From Afipia birgiae 34632 (GTDB taxonomy: Bacteria > Pseudomonadota > Alphaproteobacteria > Rhizobiales > Xanthobacteraceae): a stretch of 64,000 bases of DNA. The notes beneath the pieces are model-generated. The model worked only from the letters and a program-made list of their open reading frames with translations, was not told the origin of the DNA and did no database searches. Position 1 is the stretch's first letter; the number at the start of each line of letters is the position of its first letter. This document shows, piece by piece, positions 55,916 to 64,000 of this stretch. A program made the translations under genes and the position numbers. The stretch is from assembly GCF_000308295.2 (NCBI RefSeq), contig NZ_HG326652.1:1118392-1182391 (forward strand). Reading direction: 5' to 3'.

Positions 55916-56077
55916 ATGAACTCACCCCTGGATATCATTGTTCCGATCCTGATGGGCGCGGCGCTTCTGTGGTGGATCGGCCGCGGCATGGGCGGGCGGT
56001 CGATGCTGATCGCAACGGCGGTGACGCTTGCGGTCATCGTCGGCGTGTTGCTGGCTCAGAATGCCGGATGGCGCTAA
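55916..56077 (+). CDS. 53-residue two-helix membrane protein
   Basis: ATG 55916 follows AGGAAG at 7-nt spacing. The protein (MNSPLDIIVPILMGAALLWW start) has two hydrophobic stretches separated by IGRGMGGRS: IIVPILMGAALLWWI and MLIATAVTLAVIVGVLLA, ending NAGWR. The size and pattern suggest a small membrane hairpin protein. It follows the previous membrane gene by 33 bp and may be co-transcribed with it. Confidence 0.6.
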   Translation: MNSPLDIIVPILMGAALLWWIGRGMGGRSMLIATAVTLAVIVGVLLAQNAGWR

Positions 56078-56207
56078 CCCCGCCGCGGCGAGTTCCATAG
56101 CGAAAAGACCGCGACCTCTTCCCGGCGAGCCATGTGGCTTCCCTGCACTTGCTGCCATGTCATCGCTCGGTAACAATCCGCAAATGTTACCTCCGGGGGC
56201 TGAGTCG

Positions 56208-57740
56208 ATGCGCATCACCCATTCAGTGAACAGCTCCGAAAGGCGAACGTACACGATCAGAAATCTCGCACTTGGAGCGGCGGCTGGTTTCGCCGCGATC
56301 ACGGGAGCGTCCGCAGCCGATCTGCCGGTCAAAGCGAAGGCCGTCGAGTATGTGAAGATCTGTTCCCTGTACGGCGCCGGTTACTACTACATCCCCGGCA
56401 CAGACACCTGCATCAAGCTGAGCGGCTACATACGGGCCGACGCGAACTTCAACGGCGGAAACTACAACAAGCCCGCCTGGGACCAAGGCAACGCCGAAGG
56501 CACCCAGTCACGGGATCGCGATTACTTCACGACCCGCATGCGCACGGAGCTGCAGATCGATACCCGCACACAGACCGAATACGGTGTGGTGCGCATCTAC
56601 ATGAATCCACGATTTCAGTTCGATACCGGCGCGGCTCCCGACACGGGCGTCCTGACACTGGACTACGGCTTCGTTCAGTTCGCGGGCTTCACGCTTGGTA
56701 AGGCCGTGTCGGTCTTTCAAACGCCGTGGGGGTCTTCCGGTGCGAACAGCAGCACGTCCTTCCTGATCGGCGGCTATGACAACATCAACGGCATCACGCA
56801 GCTCGCCTATACGTGGGAATTCGGCAACGACGTCTCCGCCTCGGTCGCAGTTGAAGACAACCGCGTTATCAACCGCGCTGTCTTGCTCAATGCCAGCCTG
56901 ACACAACCTGCCACGGGCGTGTTCAGCGGCGTCTTCACCAACTCGTACGGCGGGAATGTTGCTCCTGATTTCGTCGGCAACATCCGGATCGACCAGAAAT
57001 CCTTCACAGCGCAACTGTCCGCCGCCGCGCATAACGTTCATGCGAACTACTACGCCGGACCCGCCGGCGCCGCACCGGTCGAACCGAACGGCCACCCGAA
57101 CGACGTCTGGGGCTTCGCTGTCATGGGCGGGCTTCAGTTGAGGGATCTGCCAACCGGCCCCGGTGACAAGCTGTCGCTGGATTTCACCTACGTCGACGGC
57201 GCCGCGAAGTATCTTATCGGCGGCGTAACCGGGACGAATTTCGATGCTTTCAGCAGCGGCACGAATTTCGCCGGCAGCTATCAGGGCATGGCGGTGCTGT
57301 CGCTGCTGGACGGCGTCTACACAACGGGCAGCCGGATCGAGAAGTCAACCGGATGGGGGTTCCGAGGCGGCTTCCTGCACAACTGGTCGCCTGCCTGGCA
57401 GACAGGCGTGTTCGGCACCTACTCGCGTATCGACTACAATGCGAGCGGCACCGCTGCGTTCTGCGCCCTGTTTACAGCTCTGTCCCCGAAGTCGAATGGA
57501 TTCACCTGCAATCCGGATTTCAGCATCTGGCAGATCGGCACGCGCACGGCATGGACCCCTGTCAAGAACCTCACGTTCGGGGTGGAGGTGATGTACACGA
57601 TGCTCGACCAGTCGCACTCCGGATCGCAAACACTGGCGAACCCCGGTCCACTGACCGGCACCTTCAAGCCGACCGCCGTCTATGACTTCAAGGACCAGGG
57701 CATCATCTCAGGGACCGTCGGTGTCCGCCGAACGTTCTGA
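56208..57740 (+). CDS. porin (alphaproteobacterial Omp2/RopA type)
   Basis: ATG 56208 gives a 510-residue protein with a signal peptide (NLALGAAAGFAAITGASAADL, cleavage near residue 37). The family opening ADLPVKAKAVEYVKICSLYG and GAGYYYIPGTDTCIKLSGYI follows. The remainder is beta-strand-rich and ends in an aromatic residue (VGVRRTF), as outer-membrane porins do. It forms a general diffusion channel. In-frame sequence upstream to 56028 overlaps the small membrane gene and is not used. Confidence 0.93.
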   Translation: MRITHSVNSSERRTYTIRNLALGAAAGFAAITGASAADLPVKAKAVEYVKICSLYGAGYYYIPGTDTCIKLSGYIRADANFNGGNYNKPAWDQGNAEGTQSRDRDYFTTRMRTELQIDTRTQTEYGVVRIYMNPRFQFDTGAAPDTGVLTLDYGFVQFAGFTLGKAVSVFQTPWGSSGANSSTSFLIGGYDNINGITQLAYTWEFGNDVSASVAVEDNRVINRAVLLNASLTQPATGVFSGVFTNSYGGNVAPDFVGNIRIDQKSFTAQLSAAAHNVHANYYAGPAGAAPVEPNGHPNDVWGFAVMGGLQLRDLPTGPGDKLSLDFTYVDGAAKYLIGGVTGTNFDAFSSGTNFAGSYQGMAVLSLLDGVYTTGSRIEKSTGWGFRGGFLHNWSPAWQTGVFGTYSRIDYNASGTAAFCALFTALSPKSNGFTCNPDFSIWQIGTRTAWTPVKNLTFGVEVMYTMLDQSHSGSQTLANPGPLTGTFKPTAVYDFKDQGIISGTVGVRRTF

Positions 57741-57773
57741 TTGCCCGTTGCGAACAGCGTACATGCTCCCTGC

Positions 57774-57860
57774 TTCGTCATTGTGAGGAGCGTTAGCGAC
57801 GAAGCAATCCAGTCTTCCTTGTTGTTTTCTGGATTGCTTCGCTGCGCTCGCAATGACGAA
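57774..57860. repeat. CGTCATTGTGAGGAGC-type palindromic repeat, copy 2
   Basis: The left arm has CGTCATTGTGAGGAGCG then CGAAGCAATCCAG; the right arm has CTGGATTGCTTCGCTGCGCT and CGCAATGACGAA. It closely matches 45607-45689. It stands between the convergent porin and DTW-domain genes. Confidence 0.92.
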
Positions 57861-57898
57861 AGCTTTGGTCTATTGGCCGCGCTTGCCGACAATCAGGA

Positions 57899-58657
57899 TC
57901 AGGCCGATGCCTTGGCGCCCTTGCCTCGCCGGTTTTCCGGACGCCGGTAGTCGCGCTTCTTCGGCTTCGGCGCCAGTTCCGGCATCGTCGACTGAACCGC
58001 GCGATATTGCGTCAGCATCCGCTGGAACGTCGCATTGAGTTCTGTTTCGATCTCCGGGCGTCCTTCAAGCCTGCTGAGCACCATTCCCGCAGCCTCGATG
58101 GTCGACAGCCCGTCGCGGCGCGGCTCCTTGCGAAGCTTGCCATAGTGCGATGGATTCGCCGGTCCAAGGATGATACGCCGGCATTTCAGCATCCACGCAT
58201 TGCGCCACCAGAGCGCCTTGGCCTGGCTCCACGTCCCGTCGAGCAGCACGACGCCCTCGATATCTTTCAGGATCGATCGCTGGCTATCCTCGATCTCACC
58301 CTTGCGATCGATCGCGACGAGATCGCGTTCGGTCGCGAGGTCGGCGACCTTCGCCGAGCCGAGATAGAGGATGGCCCAGTCGAGCGGATCGACGGAGCGG
58401 CCCAGCGCCTTGGACAGGCTCGGCCACGACAGGCCGATCTTGTGGGTCACCTTCTGGAAATGCTGCGCCGTCAGCCGCGCCGTTCCAAGCGCCCTGTCCT
58501 GCTCCTGCGGATGCTGCAGGATCAGAAGTTCGACCCGGTTAGCAATCGGCGTCACGCTGTCGCAGATGCACAGCGGCAGCGGCTTGCCGCAGCGGGGGCA
58601 CTCTTCGATCTCTTCGGGCGCGTCGGCGGCCGGCTTGGTTTTGGCGGATTTTGACAT
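57899..58657 (-). CDS. DTW-domain tRNA-uridine aminocarboxypropyltransferase
   Basis: The 252-residue protein has a zinc knuckle EECPRCGKPLPLCICDSV near residue 20, then VELLILQHPQEQDRALGTAR, VVLLDGTWSQAKAL (the DTW motif as DGTW) and RKEPRRDGLSTIEA. DTW enzymes (TapT/TuaA) transfer the 3-amino-3-carboxypropyl group of SAM to uridines in tRNA (acp3U). ATG 58657 is preferred to the longer frame. The basic C-terminal tail is low-complexity. Confidence 0.9.
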   Translation of the reverse strand: MSKSAKTKPAADAPEEIEECPRCGKPLPLCICDSVTPIANRVELLILQHPQEQDRALGTARLTAQHFQKVTHKIGLSWPSLSKALGRSVDPLDWAILYLGSAKVADLATERDLVAIDRKGEIEDSQRSILKDIEGVVLLDGTWSQAKALWWRNAWMLKCRRIILGPANPSHYGKLRKEPRRDGLSTIEAAGMVLSRLEGRPEIETELNATFQRMLTQYRAVQSTMPELAPKPKKRDYRRPENRRGKGAKASA

Positions 58658-58723
58658 GCGTCCGGCTATACGCTGCGCGCCGGATGACGGCAACCTGCCA
58701 AGGCATCGCTCGACGAGATTCCG

Positions 58724-60655
58724 TCAGGGGGCGCTCCCTGGTGCTGGAAGCTGGCGCCTTCTCAGCCATCGGCCCAACAAGCGCCGCTTGCCGCCGCGCG
58801 GGATCAAATCGATGTCGCTGACGAGTTTCGCGCCGCCCTTGCGACGCTCCAGCGTAATCTTGCGGCTGTGGAATTCTTCCAGTTCCGGGCGATGTGCAAC
58901 GCTGATGATTGTCGCGTCCTTCAGTTCCTCGTGGAGCAGCCCCATCATCTTGTCCTGCCCGGGTTCGTCGAGCGCGGATGTCGCCTCATCAAGGACGATG
59001 ATGTCGGGCCGATGTAGAAACAACCGTGCGAATGCCAGCCGCTGCTTTTCGCCGCCGGACAATGTCTGGTCCCACGGGGCATCCTCTTCGATCTTTTCCT
59101 TCAGATGCGCCAGCCCGACTTTCTCAAGCGTCTCCGCCATCTGTTTGACAGTCCAGTCCTCGGCCGCGCCGGGATAGGCGATCGCGCGCCGCAGCGTGCC
59201 GAACGGCACATACGGCTTTTGCGGCAACATGAAAATCCTGCGGTCGGGATGAAAATCGACGCTGCCGCCGCCCCACGGCCACAAACCGGCAATGGCGCGC
59301 ACCAGTGTGCTCTTTCCGGTGCCGGATTCACCGGCAACAAGAACACGCTCACCGGGCTCGATCACCACTTCCGACTCCCCGACGACAGCGGTGCCGTCGT
59401 TCAACGTGACAGACAGTTCGTTCAGGCGGAGCATCGCATCGCCCTCGGTTTCGCCGCGCTGGATGCGGTTGATGCCATCACCGGTTTCGGCGCGCTCCAG
59501 ACCGTCAATCGACATCATCAGCGACGCGATGCGCCGCGCGCCCGCGTTCCATTCCGCAAGGCGCGGATAATTGTCCACCAGCCAGCCGAACGCGGCCTGC
59601 ACGATCGTGAATGCCGAGGCCGCCTGCATGACCTGTCCCAGCGACATGCTTCCTTCCAGAAACTTCGGGGCGCACAGCAGGATCGGAATCACCGGCGCAA
59701 TCAGGCTGGATCCCTGCGACACAATGGTGGTGCGCATATGCTGCCCGCAAATTCGCGCCCATTGCCGCAGAACATTGCCGAACGACTTGTCGATTCCCGA
59801 ACGTTCTTCCTCTTCGCCGCCGAGCAGTGCGATGCTTTCGCCGTTTTCACGCACGCGGGTCAGCGCGTAGCGATACTCCGCTTCAGCCTGGTTCTTGCTC
59901 TCGGATACGGAAACAAAATTGCGGCCGATGATCATCATCGAGCCGCTGGCGATCGCCGCATACATGACGGCCGCGATCACGAGGAAGCCCGGAATGGTAA
60001 CGGTGCTGCCTCCGACTGACACTGTCAGCGCGCCGCCGATGGTCCACAACACGACGATGAAGGTGGCGGCCGAGAGAAACGCCTGCGTGACGCCTGCGGC
60101 GAAATCGACCGGCGCGTCGGTCGCCACCCGCAGATCCTCGGCGATCCGGTATTCCGGGTTCTGGTGATCGCCGTCGACCAGATTGAGCTGATAGTAGCGT
60201 CCGTTGGTCAGCCATCGCGACACAACGGAGTTTGTCAGCCACGCGCGCCAGCGCCGCTGAATATTCATGCGCGCAAACACCTGCACGACGCCAATAACAA
60301 TGCTGCCGATCGCGAGCGGAAAGAACACGCCCGTCAGATAGAAGACCTTGGCGGAGTCTTTCTTCTCGATCGCGTCGAAGATCGACCTGTTCCAGACGTT
60401 GATGCCGTACTGAAACGTGATTTGCAGGACGATGAGAGCGATCAGGCCGATGCTCAGAAGCCACGCCAGGCGGCCTCCGCCGGAGCCCCAAAATCCGCGC
60501 GCGCTGATCCAGAAACGGGTCAGCAGGTAATCGCGTTTGAGCTGTTCGATCTCCTCGGCCGACAACCCCGGTTCGGGTTCGAGCAGTTCGGGTGGCGGGG
60601 CTTCAACCGGCTCTCCGGTTTCGGCGACAACTTCTTGAATTGGCGGTCTATTCAT
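58724..60655 (-). CDS. BacA/BclA-like ABC transporter (fused permease/ATPase)
   Basis: The 643-residue protein has an SbmA/BacA-like or ABCD-type membrane domain: RLAWLLSIGLIALIVLQITF, NVWNRSIFDAIEKKD, RWRAWLTNSVVSRWL, NPEYRIAEDLR. The ATPase domain has GESGTGKSTLVRAI near residue 440, QTLSGGEKQRLAFARL near 545 and DIIVLDEATSALD near 565. Related BclA proteins of Bradyrhizobium import or protect against plant NCR peptides; others move B12 or antimicrobial peptides. The substrate here is unproven. It lies 61 bp downstream of the RND pump gene on the same strand. Confidence 0.9.
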   Translation of the reverse strand: MNRPPIQEVVAETGEPVEAPPPELLEPEPGLSAEEIEQLKRDYLLTRFWISARGFWGSGGGRLAWLLSIGLIALIVLQITFQYGINVWNRSIFDAIEKKDSAKVFYLTGVFFPLAIGSIVIGVVQVFARMNIQRRWRAWLTNSVVSRWLTNGRYYQLNLVDGDHQNPEYRIAEDLRVATDAPVDFAAGVTQAFLSAATFIVVLWTIGGALTVSVGGSTVTIPGFLVIAAVMYAAIASGSMMIIGRNFVSVSESKNQAEAEYRYALTRVRENGESIALLGGEEEERSGIDKSFGNVLRQWARICGQHMRTTIVSQGSSLIAPVIPILLCAPKFLEGSMSLGQVMQAASAFTIVQAAFGWLVDNYPRLAEWNAGARRIASLMMSIDGLERAETGDGINRIQRGETEGDAMLRLNELSVTLNDGTAVVGESEVVIEPGERVLVAGESGTGKSTLVRAIAGLWPWGGGSVDFHPDRRIFMLPQKPYVPFGTLRRAIAYPGAAEDWTVKQMAETLEKVGLAHLKEKIEEDAPWDQTLSGGEKQRLAFARLFLHRPDIIVLDEATSALDEPGQDKMMGLLHEELKDATIISVAHRPELEEFHSRKITLERRKGGAKLVSDIDLIPRGGKRRLLGRWLRRRQLPAPGSAP

Positions 60656-60715
60656 ACCGGCCCAACGCGAATGGAACCCTAAAGTTCCTGCGCGCTGTGC
60701 ACTGCCGCAAAGTTC

Positions 60716-63700
60716 CTACTCGGCCGGTGCAGCGTCCGTCACCGGCGTTTGCCGCTCCCGCCGCCGCAGCCGGTCGATCAGAAGATAGATCACCGGCGTG
60801 GTGTAGAGCGTCAGGATCTGCGACACGATCAGCCCGCCGATAATGGTGATGCCGAGCGGCCGGCGCAGTTCTGTCCCCGGCCCCGTCGCAAGCACCAGCG
60901 GAACGGCAGCCAGCAATGCCGCCATGGTGGTCATCAGGATCGGCCGGAAGCGTGCGAGGCAGGCCTCGAAGATCGCGTCCTCCGACGACAGACCGCGATG
61001 CCGTTCGCCCTCCAGCGCGAAGTCGACGATCATGATGCCGTTCTTCTTCACGATGCCGATGAGAAGGATGATGCCGATAAACGCGATCACCGTGAGCGGC
61101 GTGTTGGTGATCTGCAGGGCCAGCAAAGCGCCGAGGCCCGCGGACGGCAATGTCGAAATGATCGTCAGCGGATGCGCGAGGCTTTCATACAGAACGCCGA
61201 GAACGATATAGACCGCGATCAGCGCGCCGAGGATCAGCAAAGGCTGGCGGTTCGCGGTTTTCTGACTGTCGGCCGCATTGCCGGCGAACTCGCCGCGAAT
61301 GCCTTCAGGCATGTGCAGCTCCTCGACCGCACGCAGGACGTTGTCGGTCGCGGTTTGCAGCGGCACGCCGTCCGGAACGTTGAACGAGATCGTGTTCGAA
61401 GGGAACGAGGCCTGATGATAGACGGAGAGCGGCGACAGCCCGCGCTCCATCCTGACCACTGCCGACAGCGGGACCTGGGCATCGCCCGCGCCCGCCACAT
61501 AGATTTTATCGAGCGCCGACGGATCGCCCTGCAACCGCGGATCGACCTCCAGAATAATCTTGTACTGGTTACGTTGCGTGTAGATGGTCGATATCTGCCG
61601 CTGCGAGAACGCATTGTTCAAGGCGTTGTCGATGTCCTGAACCTGAACACCGAGACTGGCGGCCATCTTCCGGTCGATCGACAGGTTCAGCGCCAGACCG
61701 GCGGCGTCGCGGTCACTCGAAATGTCCGTGATGCCTTCGACGCTTTCGAATTTCTTCGCAACGATCGGCGCCCACTTCGACAGCAGATCCAGATCCGAAC
61801 TGATCAGCGTATACTGATAGCTGGAGTCGCTCTGGCGTCCGCCCGCCCGCAGATCCTGGGCCGCGAACATGAACAGCCGGATGCCCGGCACCGTGCCGAG
61901 GTTCCGCCGGAGACGATCGATCACCTGCGTGGTCGTCAGACCGCCGCGCTGGTCGAGATCCTTCAGGCTGATGAACATCGTTCCGCGATTTGCGCCGCCT
62001 CCGCCCGGCCCGCCACTGCCGCCGAGGCTGGATCCGACGCCCGCGACAGCCGGATCGGCCATCACGATATCTGCGATCCGTTGCTGGAGACCAAGCATGG
62101 CCTGGAACGAGACATCCGGTGACGCGCGCGTCGCCCCGATCACGAGGCCGCTGTCATCCGTCGGGAAATAGCCCTTCGGCGACTTGATATAGAGCGTCAC
62201 TGTCAGTGCGATGGTCGCGACAAACACCAGCATGGTCAGGACCGGCAAGCGCAATACAACGTGCAGGGTTCGCTCATAGAACCGCACGATGCGCGACAGG
62301 CTGCCTTCGACCAGCCGGTCGAACCATGTCGCGTCCGGCGAGATCGTGGATTTGATGTAGTGCGCACAGATCATCGGCGTCACGGTCAGCGACACCACCA
62401 TCGAGACCAGAATGGCGAAGGTCAGTGTCAGCGAGAATTCGCGGAACAGCCGCCCGATGATGCCTTCCATGAAAATCAGCGGGGTAAACGCTGCAACCAG
62501 CGAAATGCTGATCGACAAAACGGTGAATCCGATCTGCTTCGCGCCGAGCAACGCCGCCTGATAGGGCTTCATGCCCTCTTCGAGATTGCGGTACATGTTC
62601 TCGATCATGACGATGGCATCGTCCACCACGAAACCCACTGAGACCGCCAGCGCCATCAGCGACAGATTGTTGATCGAAAACCCTGCGACCCACATCATCG
62701 CGCATGTGCCCGCCAGCGCCAGCGGCACGGAAATGCCCGCCGCGATGGTCGGCGTGATCCGGCGCACGAACACGAATACCACGAGCATGACCAGAACAGC
62801 GGTCGCTCCCAGCGTCCACTCCATGTCCTCCACGTTGGCGCGAATGGTTCCCGTGCGATCCGAGAGAATTGAAATCTCGACGCCGCCCGGAATCCATTGC
62901 TTCAACTCGGGCAGCAATGCTTTCACGCGATCGACGGTCTCGATGACGTTGGCGTCCTGCTGCTTGGTGATCAGGATCAGAACGGCAGGCTGCTTGTTGA
63001 ACCATGCAATGGAGCGGCTGTTGCGCGTCGCATCGAGGACGGTCGCGACGTCGGACAGTTTCACGAAATTGCCGTTGGCGGCCTTGATGACGATATCGCG
63101 GAACTGGGCCGCCGTGCGCATCTGAGGATTCGCTGCGAGCGTCTCGCCGAGCACCGGACCGTTGAAGGCTCCGACGGGGCCAATCGCATTGGCGTTGATA
63201 ATGGCATTGCGAACATCGTCGCTGGCAATGCCGGCCGTGGCCAGTGCACCGGGACTGAGCTGAACGCGAATAGCCGGCTGGTCCGCGCCGCTCACCGTCG
63301 CCTCGCCCACGCCGGGCACCTGTGAAATGCGCTGGGCGATGACCGTGTCAGCAACGTCATAGATCGCGCTCGGCAGCATGGTTTTAGAGGTCAGCGCGAT
63401 GATCAGCACCGGAGACGCGGCAGGATTGGCCTTTCGGAAATTCGGCAGCGTCGGCAGATCGGTCGGCAAATCGGCCAGCGACGCATTGATCGCGGCCTGC
63501 ACGTCGCGCGCCGCGCGATCGATGTTGCGGCCGATGGCGAACTGAAGCGAGATGCTGGTGGTGCCCAGTGAACTGGTCGATGTGATCTGATCGATGCCGG
63601 AGATTTCACCGAGCCGCCGTTCCAGCGGCGCAGCGACGGTGGACGACATGATCGTCGGATCGGCGCCGGGACGCGAAGCCGACACCCGGATCGACGGGAA

Positions 63701-63826
63701 ATCGACCGATGGAATGCTCGCAACCGGCAGGAAATTGTAGGCGACCGCTCCGACCAGAAACAGGCCGATTGCCAGCAGCGTGGTGCCGACGGGCCTGCGG
63801 ATGAATGGTTCGGAAAGCGACGCCAT
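60716..63826 (-). CDS. RND efflux transporter permease (MdtB/MdtC-like)
   Basis: The 1036-residue inner-membrane pump has the RND layout of 12 helices and two large periplasmic loops. Diagnostic segments are FIRRPVGTTLLAIGLFLVG at the start, DDAIVMIENMYRNLEEG with the proton-relay Asp pair, TLTFAILVSMVVSLTVTPMI, and GIVKKNGIMIVDFALEGE. It is of the MdtBC/MuxBC sub-group. No adaptor is downstream; one may lie upstream beyond the window edge. A palindromic element (63829-63903) begins 2 nt before its start codon, leaving only GGA as a possible ribosome-binding site. Confidence 0.94.
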   Translation of the reverse strand: MASLSEPFIRRPVGTTLLAIGLFLVGAVAYNFLPVASIPSVDFPSIRVSASRPGADPTIMSSTVAAPLERRLGEISGIDQITSTSSLGTTSISLQFAIGRNIDRAARDVQAAINASLADLPTDLPTLPNFRKANPAASPVLIIALTSKTMLPSAIYDVADTVIAQRISQVPGVGEATVSGADQPAIRVQLSPGALATAGIASDDVRNAIINANAIGPVGAFNGPVLGETLAANPQMRTAAQFRDIVIKAANGNFVKLSDVATVLDATRNSRSIAWFNKQPAVLILITKQQDANVIETVDRVKALLPELKQWIPGGVEISILSDRTGTIRANVEDMEWTLGATAVLVMLVVFVFVRRITPTIAAGISVPLALAGTCAMMWVAGFSINNLSLMALAVSVGFVVDDAIVMIENMYRNLEEGMKPYQAALLGAKQIGFTVLSISISLVAAFTPLIFMEGIIGRLFREFSLTLTFAILVSMVVSLTVTPMICAHYIKSTISPDATWFDRLVEGSLSRIVRFYERTLHVVLRLPVLTMLVFVATIALTVTLYIKSPKGYFPTDDSGLVIGATRASPDVSFQAMLGLQQRIADIVMADPAVAGVGSSLGGSGGPGGGGANRGTMFISLKDLDQRGGLTTTQVIDRLRRNLGTVPGIRLFMFAAQDLRAGGRQSDSSYQYTLISSDLDLLSKWAPIVAKKFESVEGITDISSDRDAAGLALNLSIDRKMAASLGVQVQDIDNALNNAFSQRQISTIYTQRNQYKIILEVDPRLQGDPSALDKIYVAGAGDAQVPLSAVVRMERGLSPLSVYHQASFPSNTISFNVPDGVPLQTATDNVLRAVEELHMPEGIRGEFAGNAADSQKTANRQPLLILGALIAVYIVLGVLYESLAHPLTIISTLPSAGLGALLALQITNTPLTVIAFIGIILLIGIVKKNGIMIVDFALEGERHRGLSSEDAIFEACLARFRPILMTTMAALLAAVPLVLATGPGTELRRPLGITIIGGLIVSQILTLYTTPVIYLLIDRLRRRERQTPVTDAAPAE

Positions 63827-63828
63827 TC

Positions 63829-63903
63829 CTAGTGTCCTGTATCCGACGTTTGCTTCATTTTGCAGCGCCTTCCGAGCAAACGTCGGATACGAAAGGACGC
63901 TAG
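63829..63903. repeat. CYAGTG palindrome, copy 6 (bulge on right)
   Basis: Outer arms CTAGTGTCCT (63829-63838) and AGGACGCTAG (63894-63903) pair with one G-T, inner arms GTATCCGACGTTTGCT (63839-63854) and AGCAAACGTCGGATAC (63875-63890), bulge GAA, 20-nt loop. It ends 2 nt from the RND start codon. Confidence 0.9.
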
Positions 63904-63915
63904 CGACCTATAATT

Positions 63916-63991
63916 CCAGTGATCCTTTGGTTCTGACATTCGTAGAGTGCCCGCGAAGAACATTATACGAATGTCAGAACCGGATCACTGG
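63916..63991. repeat. CYAGTG palindrome, copy 7 (bulge on left)
   Basis: Outer arms CCAGTGATCC (63916-63925) and GGATCACTGG (63982-63991), bulge TTT, inner arms GGTTCTGACATTCGTA (63929-63944) and TACGAATGTCAGAACC (63966-63981), 21-nt loop. All 26 pairs are perfect. It is 12 nt (CGACCTATAATT) from copy 6. Confidence 0.9.
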
Positions 63992-64000
63992 ACGCCCTCC

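Noticed and set aside
60749-62122. 457-codon plus-strand open frame within the RND gene
   Set aside because: Antisense to a strongly conserved RND permease; no family signature.

Overview
The window reads as a high-GC alphaproteobacterial chromosome, most likely Bradyrhizobiaceae/Nitrobacteraceae (Afipia, Bradyrhizobium, Nitrobacter or Rhodopseudomonas relatives). The basis is gene order (dusB-ntrB-ntrC, ntrY-ntrX, D-amino-acid transaminase-hfq-hflX, divergent ispDF), a rhizobial-type porin, a DUF3551-like secreted protein, an EcfG-type stress promoter and palindromic intergenic repeats. The genus is an inference; no 16S gene is present.

Layout. 0-4 kb: the end of a large repeat-type secreted protein and its type I secretion ABC/HlyD pair. 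4-9 kb: a CHASE2 adenylate cyclase, a metallo-hydrolase, and a translationally coupled pair of a membrane cyclic-nucleotide-binding protein and a protein resembling the C-terminal part of indolepyruvate oxidoreductase. 9-14 kb: an accessory stretch of small genes with unusual RNA-level signals: a tRNA-Ser-like gene without an anticodon loop, an EcfG promoter leading into a terminator that abuts a ribosome-binding site, a mini-gene with a 16-nt Shine-Dalgarno match, and a hairpin over another ribosome-binding site. 14-23 kb: rlpA, epoxide hydrolase, D-Ala-D-Ala carboxypeptidase, then tmk-holB and metG-tatD-MBL. MetRS carries a histone-H1-like tail.

22.8-28 kb is a decaying zone: an acyl-CoA synthetase, a frameshifted relic, an alpha-glucosidase with an internal deletion and an N-terminally truncated enoyl-CoA hydratase. 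28-45 kb is conserved core: queC with a queuosine-precursor transporter, mazG, hflX, hfq, D-amino-acid transaminase, the two Ntr two-component systems, dusB, ispDF, cinA, ratA, lipA and a 3-methyladenine glycosylase. 45-64 kb holds VOC, MFS, valS, popZ, tolC, an isoaspartyl methyltransferase homologue, two tRNAs, a porin, a DTW-domain enzyme, a BacA/BclA-like ABC exporter and an RND pump.

The most unusual structure is a family of intergenic hairpins (33.05, 51.4, 53.9 and 63.8 kb). Each has a 10-bp outer stem starting CYAGTG, a 3-nt one-sided bulge, a 16-bp inner stem and a 20-24-nt loop. Three times they occur as mirror-image pairs around a conserved AT-rich 12-13-nt spacer. Stem sequences differ between copies but pairing is kept, and copies sit within 0-3 nt of start or stop codons. 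A second, different palindrome family occurs at 45.6 and 57.8 kb.
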